Shown: piece after piece, positions 16,966 through 25,586 of the stretch | Numbering within the stretch: the first letter of the stretch is position 1 | Layout: every line of letters starts with the position of its first letter | Notes under the pieces: generated by a model | The model's input: only the letters and a program-made list of their open reading frames with translations | The model's database searches: none | Told to the model about the DNA's origin: nothing | Made by a program: the position numbers and the translations under genes | NCBI RefSeq assembly: GCF_041447285.1 | Contig: NZ_JBGMEB010000002.1 | Span: 186,001 to 250,000 of the forward strand | DNA length: 64,000 nucleotides | DNA from: Methanomethylovorans sp041447285 | GTDB taxonomy: Archaea > Halobacteriota > Methanosarcinia > Methanosarcinales > Methanosarcinaceae | Direction of reading: 5' to 3'

Positions 16966-17666
16966 AGGTACGACCTCCCATAGTTCTTTGGGTCAACTAC
17001 CCCTCCGATGAGAATCATGGCTGAGCGCTTTATGCCTTCATCCTTGACCTTCTGAGCTATATCGGCCACAGTACCGATGACTATTTTCTGATCAGGCCAG
17101 GATGCATGGAAGACCACAGCCACCGGGGTATCAGGACTGTACTCAACCTTTTTCATGATCTCTTCTATCTTTTGAGTACCCAGGAATACAGCCATTGTGG
17201 CATTATGCCGGGAAAGTTCCTTTATCTGGTCTTCTTCCAGGGTCTTGCCTGCTGGTCTTGTGATAATCAGGGTTTCTGTAACGTTGTTCAGGGTCAGCTG
17301 TGTCTTGAGCGCTGCTGCGGTTGCAAAGACTGAGGAAACGCCTGGGATCACCTCTACCTCAACGTCAAACTTCTTCAATTCCTCTATTTGCTCTACAATA
17401 GAGCCATAGAGTGATGGATCGCCGCTGTGCAGACGTACTACTTTTTTACCTGCATTGAGGGCATCTACCATCAGCTTGTTTGTCTCATCAAGAGTCAGTC
17501 CGTAGCTGTCCACTTTCTCTCCCTTTGAATAATTAAGCACTTTCGGGTTCACGAGGGAACCAGCGTATATTACAAGGTCCGCTTGTTCCAGAAGTTCCTT
17601 GCCCATAACAGTTATGTACTTAGCATTACCCGGGCCTGAACCCACAAAATATACCTTCCGAGCCAT
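16935..17666 (-). CDS. cbiF: Cobalt-precorrin-4 C11-methyltransferase
   Basis: Methylates C11 of cobalt-precorrin-4 with SAM. The 243-aa protein has the tetrapyrrole methylase pattern KVYFVGSGPGNAKYITV, VVRLHSGDPSLYGSIVEQ, VIPGVSSVFATAAALKTQLT and MAVFLGTQKIEEI. The C-terminus NYGRSYLYGVAQEPLS overlaps the start region of the CbiG N-terminal gene, and the ribosome site for that gene lies inside these last codons. It is third in the operon after cbiT and cbiL. Confidence 0.94.
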   Translation of the reverse strand: MARKVYFVGSGPGNAKYITVMGKELLEQADLVIYAGSLVNPKVLNYSKGEKVDSYGLTLDETNKLMVDALNAGKKVVRLHSGDPSLYGSIVEQIEELKKFDVEVEVIPGVSSVFATAAALKTQLTLNNVTETLIITRPAGKTLEEDQIKELSRHNATMAVFLGTQKIEEIMKKVEYSPDTPVAVVFHASWPDQKIVIGTVADIAQKVKDEGIKRSAMILIGGVVDPKNYGRSYLYGVAQEPLS

Positions 17667-17682
17667 TGTATTTTTTCCTCCA

Positions 17683-18294
17683 TTATGTCTTTTGCCCGAA
17701 CACTATGCTGAAGTAGTTGCCTTTCTCCGGGATCTTTTCCATTTCCTTGATGATGATCTCGTCGTCCATGAACAGACGCTGAGCAAAAGTAAATTTATTG
17801 TAACCCTCTTTTTTCATGGAGTCTATGATCTCGAGTGGCTTTGTTGCCTTAAGAACAATCTTATATGTTTTTTCAGAGCCATCACTTACTTCAAATGAAG
17901 CATCGACCTCTGCATCGGCTCTTGAAGCAAAGGATGTAATAGAGCTGATACCTGGTATTGTAGCTGTCTCTACATCAGGGTAAAGTCTATTCATCACTCT
18001 TTTAAGATGTGTAAAAGTTGAGAAGAAATTCGGATCGCCTATAAGCCCAAAGGATACAAGGTTATGCCTGGACTCCTCTGCTATGAGTTCTGCGTTCTTT
18101 GTCCATACTTCGTTGAGGACGTTATAATCGGTAAGCATCGGGAAATCAAGGATCTCCGCTTCAGCATAAGGAGCAACAAGCTCAGCGGCCAGTCTGCCAG
18201 GTACATAGACTTTGTGGCTTTTCTTAAGGGTCTCTACAGCCTTCAATGTAAGAAGTTCCGGGGATCCCGGTCCAAGTCCAACTCCAATTAGCAT
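17683..18294 (-). CDS. cbiL: Cobalt-precorrin-2 C20-methyltransferase
   Basis: Commits the precorrin-2 pool to corrins by C20 methylation. The 203-aa protein begins LIGVGLGPGSPELLTLKAV, the glycine-rich SAM loop; LIGDPNFFSTFTHL replaces the usual GDP..YST loop, and TIPGISSITSFASRA is the second family signature. It is at the short end for CbiL, as is common in methanogens. It sits 16 bp after cbiT and 16 bp before cbiF. Confidence 0.9.
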   Translation of the reverse strand: MLIGVGLGPGSPELLTLKAVETLKKSHKVYVPGRLAAELVAPYAEAEILDFPMLTDYNVLNEVWTKNAELIAEESRHNLVSFGLIGDPNFFSTFTHLKRVMNRLYPDVETATIPGISSITSFASRADAEVDASFEVSDGSEKTYKIVLKATKPLEIIDSMKKEGYNKFTFAQRLFMDDEIIIKEMEKIPEKGNYFSIVFGQKT

Positions 18295-18310
18295 TTATAT
18301 GATTCTCCTC

Positions 18311-18862
18311 TTAATTCGTTTTGTCTGTTCCTCCGACAATGATATACACCGGATTTACAGGCTTGAACATGGTCTCGCCCACAAGGTCGACCCCATGTGA
18401 TACAATTACATGGAGTACCTCACGGAATATACCAAGTTCCTTCATCCTCTGTATTACCCTTACTACGGTCTCTATACGCACAGCGTCCACGACTATACTA
18501 CGGGCATTCTTTGCTGCAAGAGCATCCAGCACCTCCAGGATGTTCTTAGATCCGCCTACGAAAGCACAATCTACTTTTTCCGCTTGAGCGATGACCTCAG
18601 AGGATTCACCGAAAACCAGATTCACGTTCGGTATCTTAAATGCTTCGAAATTCTTCTCTGCTACTTCAATAGCTTCTTTCCTTGCATCTATTGCAGTGAT
18701 GTGAAGGTTCTTAACAAGTGAACTTGCTTCTATCGACACAGCACCTGTACCACACCCTACATCAAAGAACATATCGCTGTCCCTTAGTCCTAACTTGGAG
18801 ACCGCGATAGCGATTATTTCTGGTTTTGTTGGGCCACCGCTTACACGTAAAAGATCAAACAT
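18311..18862 (-). CDS. cbiT: Cobalt-precorrin-6B C15-methyltransferase (decarboxylating)
   Basis: Stand-alone CbiT (183 aa), which methylates C15 and decarboxylates the C12 acetate. It is a class I Rossmann methyltransferase: FFDVGCGTGAVSIEAS is motif I, ITAIDARKEAIEVAE motif II, and DCAFVGGSKNILEVLDAL motif IV. It begins with the family-like LRVSGGPTKPEI. It is the first gene of the leftward cbi operon with AGGTGG as ribosome site; no cbiE is fused or adjacent. Confidence 0.93.
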   Translation of the reverse strand: MFDLLRVSGGPTKPEIIAIAVSKLGLRDSDMFFDVGCGTGAVSIEASSLVKNLHITAIDARKEAIEVAEKNFEAFKIPNVNLVFGESSEVIAQAEKVDCAFVGGSKNILEVLDALAAKNARSIVVDAVRIETVVRVIQRMKELGIFREVLHVIVSHGVDLVGETMFKPVNPVYIIVGGTDKTN

Positions 18863-18982
18863 GTTCCACCTAATTTAAGTAAACTGGAGTTCTGGAGTTA
18901 AGTAGATATAAGTTGTTCCTCATAAAACTTGTGAGAAATCTTCGTTAACACAAAAGCTTTCCATGTTAAAAGGTTGTTGGAT
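18863..18982. promoter_or_regulatory. Divergent cbi operon / cobQ promoter region
   Basis: A 120-bp AT-rich spacer between divergent cobamide genes. It includes a tandem duplication of the 8-mer CTGGAGTT at 18884-18899, close to the cbiT start, and TATA-like AT stretches. There is no recognisable B12 riboswitch. Confidence 0.4.
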
Positions 18983-20461
18983 ATGACTGGCAAAAGTACT
19001 AAAAAATTACTGGTACTGGGGACTGCCTCGGATGTGGGCAAAAGCATAATGGTCACAGGCCTTTGCAAGATCCTTTCAGAGAAATACCGAGTGGCTCCGT
19101 TCAAGGCCCAGAATATGAGTCTCAATTCCTGGATCACTAAAGATGGTAAGGAAATAGGCATAGCACAGGCTGTGCAGGCCAAAGCAGCAGGTGTTGATCC
19201 TACTGCAGATATGAATCCGGTGCTCTTGAAACCCAAAGGTGACAGGACTTCACAGGTTATTATCTTGGGTGAACCCTTTGCTGATAAATCGGCAGGTAAC
19301 TACTATGATTCCATCTCGGAAACCATGGAAGTGGTGAGAGGAGCTCTGGATCGTCTCGGTGAGAAATATGATCTCATTGTTATGGAAGGAGCTGGCGGAG
19401 CCGCGGAAATAAATCTCTATGACAGGGACATCGTGAATGTGGGCACAGCAAGGCTCACACAGGCGCCGATAATTCTGGTGGGCAACATCGAATCCGGAGG
19501 AGTGTTCGCAAGTCTCTATGGCACAGTTGCACTTTTGCCGGAGGACATACGCGGCAACATAAAAGGTTTCGTTATCAACAAATTCAGAGGAGACCCGGCT
19601 ATCCTGGAGCCAGGGTTGAGGCAATTGGAAGAGATGACAGGCATCCCTGTGTTGGGTGTATTGCCATATTATAAACTAAAAATCCCATCTGAAGACTCCA
19701 TGGCAATCTATTCAAAAAGCAGGAACACTTCTTCAGGTTGCCTGAACGATGTAGAGATTGTAGTGATCAGGCTGCCACGCATATCTAATTTCACAGATTT
19801 TGAACCCTTGGAGCGCCTGGCAAAGGTGAGGTATGTGGAGCTGCATGAGGACCTTGGAACTCCTGATTGTATCATTATCCCGGGTACCAAGAATACTATC
19901 AGTGATCTTTTAGACCTTAAAGCAAGTGGAATGGATAAGCAGATCCAGAAAATGTATGGTAAGGTACCAATTTTTGGGATATGCGGCGGTTACCAGATGC
20001 TTGGTAAGACTCTACATGATTCTGGTATAGAAAACGGCCGTGAGGCAGATTATGAGGGTCTGGGGCTGCTTGATGTGGAGACGGCTTTCGGTGAGTATAA
20101 GAAGACCACTACTCAGGTTAAAAAGAAAGTAGTTGCAGAGGGACCGATATTCCGGCATATCAAAGGTGAGGAAGTTTGGGGGTACGAGATCCACATGGGT
20201 AAAACAATGACTCTCAGAACCGCTTTTGGTGATGATGGCAGCATCGATGAGACTGGAACTGTCGTAGGCACATACCTGCACGGACTGTTCGATAACAGCA
20301 ACATAAGAACTGCTCTGATGATCTATCTGGCTGAAAAGAAAGGCGTGGAGTTCCATCCTGAAGAGGCAACCACCGAAGAAGAGGCATATAATGAACTTGC
20401 AGATATCGTACGTAGTTGCCTGGACATGGACAAGATCTATGCGATGATAGAAGGAAATTAA
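18983..20461 (+). CDS. cobQ: Cobyric acid synthase
   Basis: Amidates four carboxylates of adenosylcobyrinic a,c-diamide using glutamine and ATP (CobQ/CbiP). The 492-aa protein has an N-terminal dethiobiotin-synthetase-like P-loop domain (LVLGTASDVGKSIMVTGL, APFKAQNMSLNSW) and a C-terminal class I glutamine amidotransferase with the nucleophile in FGICGGYQMLG and the histidine in GTYLHGLFDN. TTG at 18974 is in frame, but ATG at 18983 follows AGGTTG and matches the family start. It diverges from the cbi operon. Confidence 0.96.
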   Translation: MTGKSTKKLLVLGTASDVGKSIMVTGLCKILSEKYRVAPFKAQNMSLNSWITKDGKEIGIAQAVQAKAAGVDPTADMNPVLLKPKGDRTSQVIILGEPFADKSAGNYYDSISETMEVVRGALDRLGEKYDLIVMEGAGGAAEINLYDRDIVNVGTARLTQAPIILVGNIESGGVFASLYGTVALLPEDIRGNIKGFVINKFRGDPAILEPGLRQLEEMTGIPVLGVLPYYKLKIPSEDSMAIYSKSRNTSSGCLNDVEIVVIRLPRISNFTDFEPLERLAKVRYVELHEDLGTPDCIIIPGTKNTISDLLDLKASGMDKQIQKMYGKVPIFGICGGYQMLGKTLHDSGIENGREADYEGLGLLDVETAFGEYKKTTTQVKKKVVAEGPIFRHIKGEEVWGYEIHMGKTMTLRTAFGDDGSIDETGTVVGTYLHGLFDNSNIRTALMIYLAEKKGVEFHPEEATTEEEAYNELADIVRSCLDMDKIYAMIEGN

Positions 20462-20984
20462 ATTTTCAAATTTAAGAAGATTTTATTCTATGTGGTCAGA
20501 GATAAAGTCTTCTGTAAAACATATGAGTGTGAAACTTAAAATTGATATGCAGTCAAATGTCTCCGATCTGTTGTTCTGGGTATATTTGACTATCCTGTTT
20601 TTTCCAATGGATTAGGCATAGTTAAAAGCAACAAATGTCTTTTATAAAGTATTTCCAATTCCAACTGAAATAGCATTCACATTTCTAATTTTGTCCAAGT
20701 AATTATACAAGTCGATCAAATCAAAGGCTTTGTATTTTACATAATATGCAATCATCTGCAGAGAAAAGTATTTTCAAGCTTTCATTCTTCAGCTAGTCAA
20801 TAATCTTATCTATTTTATTTGTTATCTCCATACTTATCCTGATGATGTTTGTTTCGTCATTTTCACGTAAACATTTTTCATATTTTTGATGAATGTCACT
20901 CTTTTTGCACGTATTTTTCAGTTTTAGTTATATTTGGTACATTTTTGTCGAACGGTTAAGTATTTATACCATCCATCTACTTAT
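20462..20984. other. AT-rich intergenic stretch between cobQ and trpD
   Basis: About 520 bp of AT-rich sequence without a convincing gene. A 41-codon frame at 20490-20615 (MWSEIKSSVKHMSVKL, ending TAG) has no ribosome site or motif and is not called. The last 30 bases before the operator hold the trp TATA element TATTTATACC at 20961-20970. Confidence 0.5.
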
Positions 20985-21014
20985 ACATCAATGTACAAAT
21001 TAAAACATTGATGT
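20957..21014 (+). promoter_or_regulatory. trp operon promoter with inverted-repeat operator
   Basis: TATA-like TATTTATACC lies at 20961-20970. About 15-25 bases further, where transcription should start, is a perfect 10-bp inverted repeat: ACATCAATGT at 20985-20994 and ACATTGATGT at 21005-21014, with a 10-base spacer. The left arm overlaps TGTACA at 20992-20997, the core of the TRP box bound by the TrpY repressor in Methanothermobacter. Position over the start point suits a repressor. Which protein binds here is inferred; no trpY gene is in the window. Confidence 0.65.
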
Positions 21015-21030
21015 CTTCAAAGGTGTTATC

Positions 21031-22089
21031 ATGCAGTCATACATACAAAAAGTAAGTGCAGGTGAGAACCTGACATTGCAAGAGGCTGAGAAAGCGATCA
21101 CAGAAATTTTCACACAAGCTACTGATGCTCAGATAGCTGGATTGCTCATGGCTTTGAAAATGAAAGGTGAGACTGCTGATGAGATAGCTGGGTTTGCATG
21201 CGGCATGAAGAAAGCTGCAAGAAGCATACACCCTGATGTAAAAGGCACACTTGTGGATGTAGTGGGAACCGGAGCGGACAGGCACAAGACCATCAATGTT
21301 TCCACAGCTGCTGCAATTATTGCTTCTGCTGCAGGAGTGAACGTAGCAAAGCACGGCAACCGCGCGATCACTTCCCTTTCAGGCAGCGCAGACGTACTGG
21401 AACAGCTGGGCATAAAGATCGACAAAGACCCTGAATCCGTAAAGGAGTCAATCGAAAAGATAGGTATCGGATTCATGCTTGCTCCTGTGTTCCATCCGGC
21501 AATGAAGAGAGTAGCAGGGGTTCGGAAAGAAATGGGTGTAAGGACAGTTTTCAATATCCTCGGCCCTCTTACAAATCCAGCAAGCGCTGATGCACAACTT
21601 CTAGGCGTATATGATCCCGGGCTCTGTGAGATTTTCGCACAGGTGCTTAAGAAGATGGGTGCAAAGCGGGCCATGATTGTACACGGAGACGGAATGGACG
21701 AGATCTCCAATATCTCAGAGACCCAGGTAGCGGAACTTAAAGATGGCAAGATAAAGACATACACTATCTCCCCTGAAGAACTGGGCATCAAGAGAGCAAA
21801 AGCCACAGATATTGTAGGCGGCACTCCTTCTGAAAATGCGAAGGACATAATCTACATCTTCAAAGGAGAAAAAGGACCTAAAAGAGATCTTATTGTGATA
21901 AATGCGGCAGCTGCCCTTTATGTTGCAGGTGCAGCCGATTCTCTGAAGGAAGCCATACCCATGGTGGAAGAGGTTATCGATTCAGGAAAGGCCATGGAAA
22001 AGCTCAGACAGTTCAGCGACAAGACCTTTGAAGGCATAGAATATGAGAGTTCCTGTAAGAGCGAAGATCTGCGGCATGCAGTGTGCTGA
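21031..22089 (+). CDS. trpD: Anthranilate phosphoribosyltransferase
   Basis: Joins anthranilate and PRPP in tryptophan synthesis. The 352-aa protein has the family motifs DVVGTGADRHKTINVSTAAA (PRPP loop), KHGNRAITSLSGSADVLEQLG and the anthranilate-site region FMLAPVFHPAMKRV, then VRTVFNILGPLTNPA. GGTG at 21022-21025 is the ribosome site. First gene of trpDFEG; its last 47 bp overlap trpF, so the tail EYESSCKSEDLRHAVC may be a recent extension. Confidence 0.96.
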   Translation: MQSYIQKVSAGENLTLQEAEKAITEIFTQATDAQIAGLLMALKMKGETADEIAGFACGMKKAARSIHPDVKGTLVDVVGTGADRHKTINVSTAAAIIASAAGVNVAKHGNRAITSLSGSADVLEQLGIKIDKDPESVKESIEKIGIGFMLAPVFHPAMKRVAGVRKEMGVRTVFNILGPLTNPASADAQLLGVYDPGLCEIFAQVLKKMGAKRAMIVHGDGMDEISNISETQVAELKDGKIKTYTISPEELGIKRAKATDIVGGTPSENAKDIIYIFKGEKGPKRDLIVINAAAALYVAGAADSLKEAIPMVEEVIDSGKAMEKLRQFSDKTFEGIEYESSCKSEDLRHAVC

Positions 22090-22729
22090 AGACATTGAGA
22101 TGGCCGTCAAGTACGGAGCAGATGCTGTGGGGTTCATTACAGAAGTGCCTGTAAACAGCCCCAGGAAGCTTGATGCTGCAACTGCATCATCTCTTATCTC
22201 ACAGGTGCCGTTGTTCGTAGATTCTGTACTTGTGATCATGCCGGAAAACGGAGAGGAAGCTGTGGAGCTTATTGACATATGCAAACCGGATATCGTCCAG
22301 CTGCATAATGACCTCGTACTTTCTGATCTTGAATATATAAGGGATAATGTCCGGCAGAAGATCATCAAAACCTTTTCTATACCTGTTGCAAAACAAAATA
22401 TTGTTGAAGAGACACTTCCGTCAATAGATTCAATGGAAAAGCTGTTTGAGAACGATATCATAGATGGCATGCTGCTTGACTCAAGCAAAGCCGGGCAGGT
22501 CGGTGGAACTGGCGTTGTCCACGATTGGTCTGTGAGCGGGCAGATCGTAGAGAGAATGGAAGCTCCTGTGATACTCGCAGGAGGTCTCAATCCCGAAAAC
22601 GTCCTTCAGGCAGTGGAAGAAGTACGGCCCTATGCAGTGGATGTTGCATCGGGAGTTGAGAAAAATGGTAAGAAAGACCCTGATAAAGTGAGCAGGTTCA
22701 TTACACAGATAAGGTGTACAAATGGTTGA
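22043..22729 (+). CDS. trpF: Phosphoribosylanthranilate isomerase
   Basis: TIM-barrel isomerase of tryptophan synthesis, 228 aa. Active-site Cys is in VRAKICGMQ near the N-terminus and the catalytic Asp is in LLDSSKAGQVGGTG (family LLDS); the phosphate loop is ILAGGLNPENV and VDVASGVE. ATG at 22043 lies inside the trpD reading frame, giving an unusually long 47-bp overlap, but homology covers the first ten residues, so the start is sound. The 3' end overlaps trpE by 8 bp. Confidence 0.94.
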   Translation: MRVPVRAKICGMQCAEDIEMAVKYGADAVGFITEVPVNSPRKLDAATASSLISQVPLFVDSVLVIMPENGEEAVELIDICKPDIVQLHNDLVLSDLEYIRDNVRQKIIKTFSIPVAKQNIVEETLPSIDSMEKLFENDIIDGMLLDSSKAGQVGGTGVVHDWSVSGQIVERMEAPVILAGGLNPENVLQAVEEVRPYAVDVASGVEKNGKKDPDKVSRFITQIRCTNG

Positions 22730-24293
22730 ATTTGATCTTAATAAAAATGATTTTATTTCTCTTGTAGAAAATTCAAAAACACCTGCAATTGTACAGCTCA
22801 TGGCAAAGGTGGAAAGCGTTTGCAATCCTTTGCAACTGTATGCTACATTGCAGAATGCAAATTATTCATATCTTCTTGAATCGGTGGAAAAAGAAAAAAG
22901 ACATGCAAGGTACTCATTTGTGGGTTCTGAACCTGAAATCGTGGTGGACATTAAGGATAAGTATCTTACCATCGATTGCCAGAAGAATTCAGAGCTTTCA
23001 AAGTTCATCTATGATAAAGTAAAGGCTATGGGAAATACTGAATCTCTAATAGGAGGCAGGTTCAGGGTAAAAGTCAAGGAAGGCAGCGATGATCTTGCTG
23101 CATTCCGTGAAATATTCCCGACAAGTAACAATGTTGAGCTCCTTAATCAGAAGCGTTTTGAGAGACAAACATTCCTCGGCGGTGCCATTGGTTACAACAG
23201 TTATGACCTTGTATATGATTCCTGGATAGGCCGTGAGAAGAAGGATGATGCTGACACGCCTGAGATGCATTTTGCCATAATGACCAAGACTTTTGTCTTT
23301 GATCACATCACCAACGAGACATATTTGGTTATTACTCCTTTTGTAACAAAGGAGAGTGATCTTGAAGCAGTGTATGAACATGCTTTAGCAGATGCACAGC
23401 TCATGGAGCGCTCATTGCACATGTCCTCTGTGATAGGCATAAGTTCCGATATACTGGGTAGAGTAAAGTCTGAGGAACCAGTACCCAGTACCGATCAGGA
23501 AACCTTTGAAAAGGCGGTACTTACTGCAAAGCAGCACATAATTGACGGTGACATTTTTCAGGTAGTGCTTTCACGCAGGTACACCGTAAAAATGAGTCAG
23601 ACCCCTTTGCAACTCTACATACGGCTCAGGGACATCAACCCAAGTCCATATATGTACATTTTCAACTTCAAGGACATCGGTATCGTAGGTGCAAGTCCCG
23701 AGACCCTCATGACGGTCTACAACAGAAAGGTCATCAGCAATCCCATTGCAGGCACATGTCCCAGAGGTAAAGATGAAGAGGAGGACACACAACTTGCAGC
23801 CCACATGCTTCAGGATGAGAAGGAAAGAGCAGAGCATATCATGCTTGTAGATCTGGGACGCAATGATGTGAGAATGGTTTCAAAAGGTGGGACTGTGAAG
23901 GTTGATGACCTCATGAGCGTTGTCAAGTATTCGCATCTCCAACATATCGAGAGTACTGTAAGTGGAAAACTGAGAGATGAATGCGACCAGTTCGATGCTA
24001 CTCGTGCCATCTTCCCAGCAGGCACGTTATCCGGAGCACCCAAGATAAGGGCAATGGAAATCATAGATGATCTGGAACCTGCATCAAGGGGCATATACGG
24101 TGGTGGCGTTGGGTATTATTCCTGGAACGGTGACGCCGACTTTGCTATAGTCATCAGGACTGTTCTGATCAAGAACAATACTGCCTATGTGCAGGCTGGA
24201 GCAGGCATCGTGGCTGATTCAGATCCGACATACGAATATCTGGAAACCGAAAGGAAAATGGCTGCAATGATAAAGGCCATCGGAGGGAAATAA
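22722..24293 (+). CDS. trpE: Anthranilate synthase component I
   Basis: Makes anthranilate from chorismate, using ammonia from TrpG; 523 aa. The N-terminal regulatory part has LLESVEKEKRHARYSFVG, the site through which tryptophan gives feedback inhibition in relatives. The chorismate-binding core has IVGASPETLM, GTCPRGKDEEED, LVDLGRNDVRMV, HIESTVSGKL, FPAGTLSGAPKIRAME and the magnesium-binding end EYLETERKM. Start overlaps trpF and the stop overlaps trpG by one base (TAATG). Confidence 0.97.
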   Translation: MVEFDLNKNDFISLVENSKTPAIVQLMAKVESVCNPLQLYATLQNANYSYLLESVEKEKRHARYSFVGSEPEIVVDIKDKYLTIDCQKNSELSKFIYDKVKAMGNTESLIGGRFRVKVKEGSDDLAAFREIFPTSNNVELLNQKRFERQTFLGGAIGYNSYDLVYDSWIGREKKDDADTPEMHFAIMTKTFVFDHITNETYLVITPFVTKESDLEAVYEHALADAQLMERSLHMSSVIGISSDILGRVKSEEPVPSTDQETFEKAVLTAKQHIIDGDIFQVVLSRRYTVKMSQTPLQLYIRLRDINPSPYMYIFNFKDIGIVGASPETLMTVYNRKVISNPIAGTCPRGKDEEEDTQLAAHMLQDEKERAEHIMLVDLGRNDVRMVSKGGTVKVDDLMSVVKYSHLQHIESTVSGKLRDECDQFDATRAIFPAGTLSGAPKIRAMEIIDDLEPASRGIYGGGVGYYSWNGDADFAIVIRTVLIKNNTAYVQAGAGIVADSDPTYEYLETERKMAAMIKAIGGK

Positions 24294-24880
24294 TGAGGGT
24301 ACTGTTCATCAACAACAAGGATTCTTTTGTTTGGAACCTTGTGGACTATGTTTCCCTATTCGAACCGGATACTATAGTCGTTCCGAATACTATTTCTCCG
24401 GATGAAGTAAGGAAGATTAATCCGGATGCCATCGTAATATCTCCTGGTCCGGGTACACCGCATAAGGCTGAAGATGTGGGAACTTGTCTTGATATTATAA
24501 GGGATTTCGGTCCTGAGATCCCTGTGCTTGGTGTATGTTTCGGTCACCAGGCCATCAACACAGCTTTTGGAGGATCCATCGGACATGCAAAAAGTGGCCC
24601 GATACACGGCAAGACATCTGGCATCAGCCATGAAAGTTCACCTCTCTTTTATTGTGTGCCACAGACCTTCAAAGGTGGAAGATATCATTCCCTTGCAATT
24701 GAAAAGCTTGCAGATGAACTAAAAGTGACGGCAAAGACAGAAGATGGCATTATCATGGCAGTGGAGCACATTAAGTATCCCATATACGGTGTGCAGTTCC
24801 ATCCGGAATCAGTGCTTACTGAAAACGGGATGAAAATCGTCGAGAACTTCCTAAATATAGCTGGCATGCATAAGGATTAA
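24293..24880 (+). CDS. trpG: Anthranilate synthase component II (glutamine amidotransferase)
   Basis: Class I glutamine amidotransferase supplying ammonia to TrpE; 195 aa. It starts LFINNKDSFVWNLVDYV; SPGPGTP is the oxyanion strand, GVCFGHQAI contains the nucleophilic cysteine, and the His-Glu pair is in VQFHPESVLT. It overlaps trpE by one base. No trpC, trpA or trpB follows, so the pathway is completed elsewhere in the genome. Confidence 0.96.
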   Translation: MRVLFINNKDSFVWNLVDYVSLFEPDTIVVPNTISPDEVRKINPDAIVISPGPGTPHKAEDVGTCLDIIRDFGPEIPVLGVCFGHQAINTAFGGSIGHAKSGPIHGKTSGISHESSPLFYCVPQTFKGGRYHSLAIEKLADELKVTAKTEDGIIMAVEHIKYPIYGVQFHPESVLTENGMKIVENFLNIAGMHKD

Positions 24881-24904
24881 GCCTTTTCGTGTTTATTCAA
24901 AATC

Positions 24905-25456
24905 ATGCTTATCGGAATCACAGGAACACCAGGAACGGGTAAAACATCGGTCACAGCGCAGCTGGAAAAAAAGCCCGGATACCAGATAATCCACCTCAAT
25001 GAACTTATAAAAGATGAAAAACTCTATTCTGAGGTGGATACTGAAAGGGATTGTGTTGTAGCTGACATGGATCTAGTGGAGCAGAGGGTCATGGAAAAGG
25101 TTAACAGGTCCAGCCCTGTTACTATATTGGACAGCCATCTTTCCCACCATATTGCTGATATTGTCATAGTGCTGCGGACATCTCCTGATAAGCTGCGGGA
25201 AAGGTTACAGAAAAGGAACTATTCTGAGAACAAAGTCCAGGAAAACCTGGAAGCAGAGGCTCTCGATGTAATCCTGTTCGAATCAGTGGGGTGGTGTGAC
25301 AAGGTCTTTGAAATAGACACCACTAACCAGACCATTGAGGAGACCATTACGGATGTTGAAGAGATCCTCGATGCTCTGCTCAAAGACCGGGATGAACAGG
25401 TGACAGCAAAATACAAACCCGGTTCTGTGGACTGGAGCGAGGAATTTTTCGCATAG
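24905..25456 (+). CDS. AK6/Fap7-type adenylate kinase
   Basis: A 183-aa adenylate kinase/ATPase of the archaeal-eukaryal AK6 (Fap7) family, involved in small-subunit rRNA maturation in eukaryotes. Walker A is GITGTPGTGKTSV; the LID-like segment follows RTSPDKLRERLQKRNYSENKVQENLEAE. It lies 24 bp after trpG, probably on the same transcript; this pairing has no obvious metabolic logic. The gene ends in TAG; readthrough would add 12 residues up to TAG-TGA. Confidence 0.9.
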   Translation: MLIGITGTPGTGKTSVTAQLEKKPGYQIIHLNELIKDEKLYSEVDTERDCVVADMDLVEQRVMEKVNRSSPVTILDSHLSHHIADIVIVLRTSPDKLRERLQKRNYSENKVQENLEAEALDVILFESVGWCDKVFEIDTTNQTIEETITDVEEILDALLKDRDEQVTAKYKPGSVDWSEEFFA

Positions 25457-25586
25457 TTTATTGAAGCAGAAATTATCGAAACAGTTTTAATGTAGTGATT
25501 TTTAAACCTAGTCGCTAGCTGTATATTGTTTATTCACTAATATGCTTATATCCCTTATTTCTCCAATGCTTTTTGTATTTGTGGGT

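Noticed and set aside
18863..18982. Possible cobalamin riboswitch upstream of the cbi operon
   Set aside because: The spacer is only 120 bp and shows no B12-box; only a tandem 8-mer is seen.
20490..20615. 41-codon frame MWSEIKSSVKH in the cobQ-trpD gap
   Set aside because: No ribosome site, no motif, ends in TAG; probably chance in AT-rich DNA.
21129..21848. 239-aa minus-strand frame opposite trpD
   Set aside because: trpD is certain; the antisense composition (Ser/Pro/Ile-rich) is typical of a shadow.
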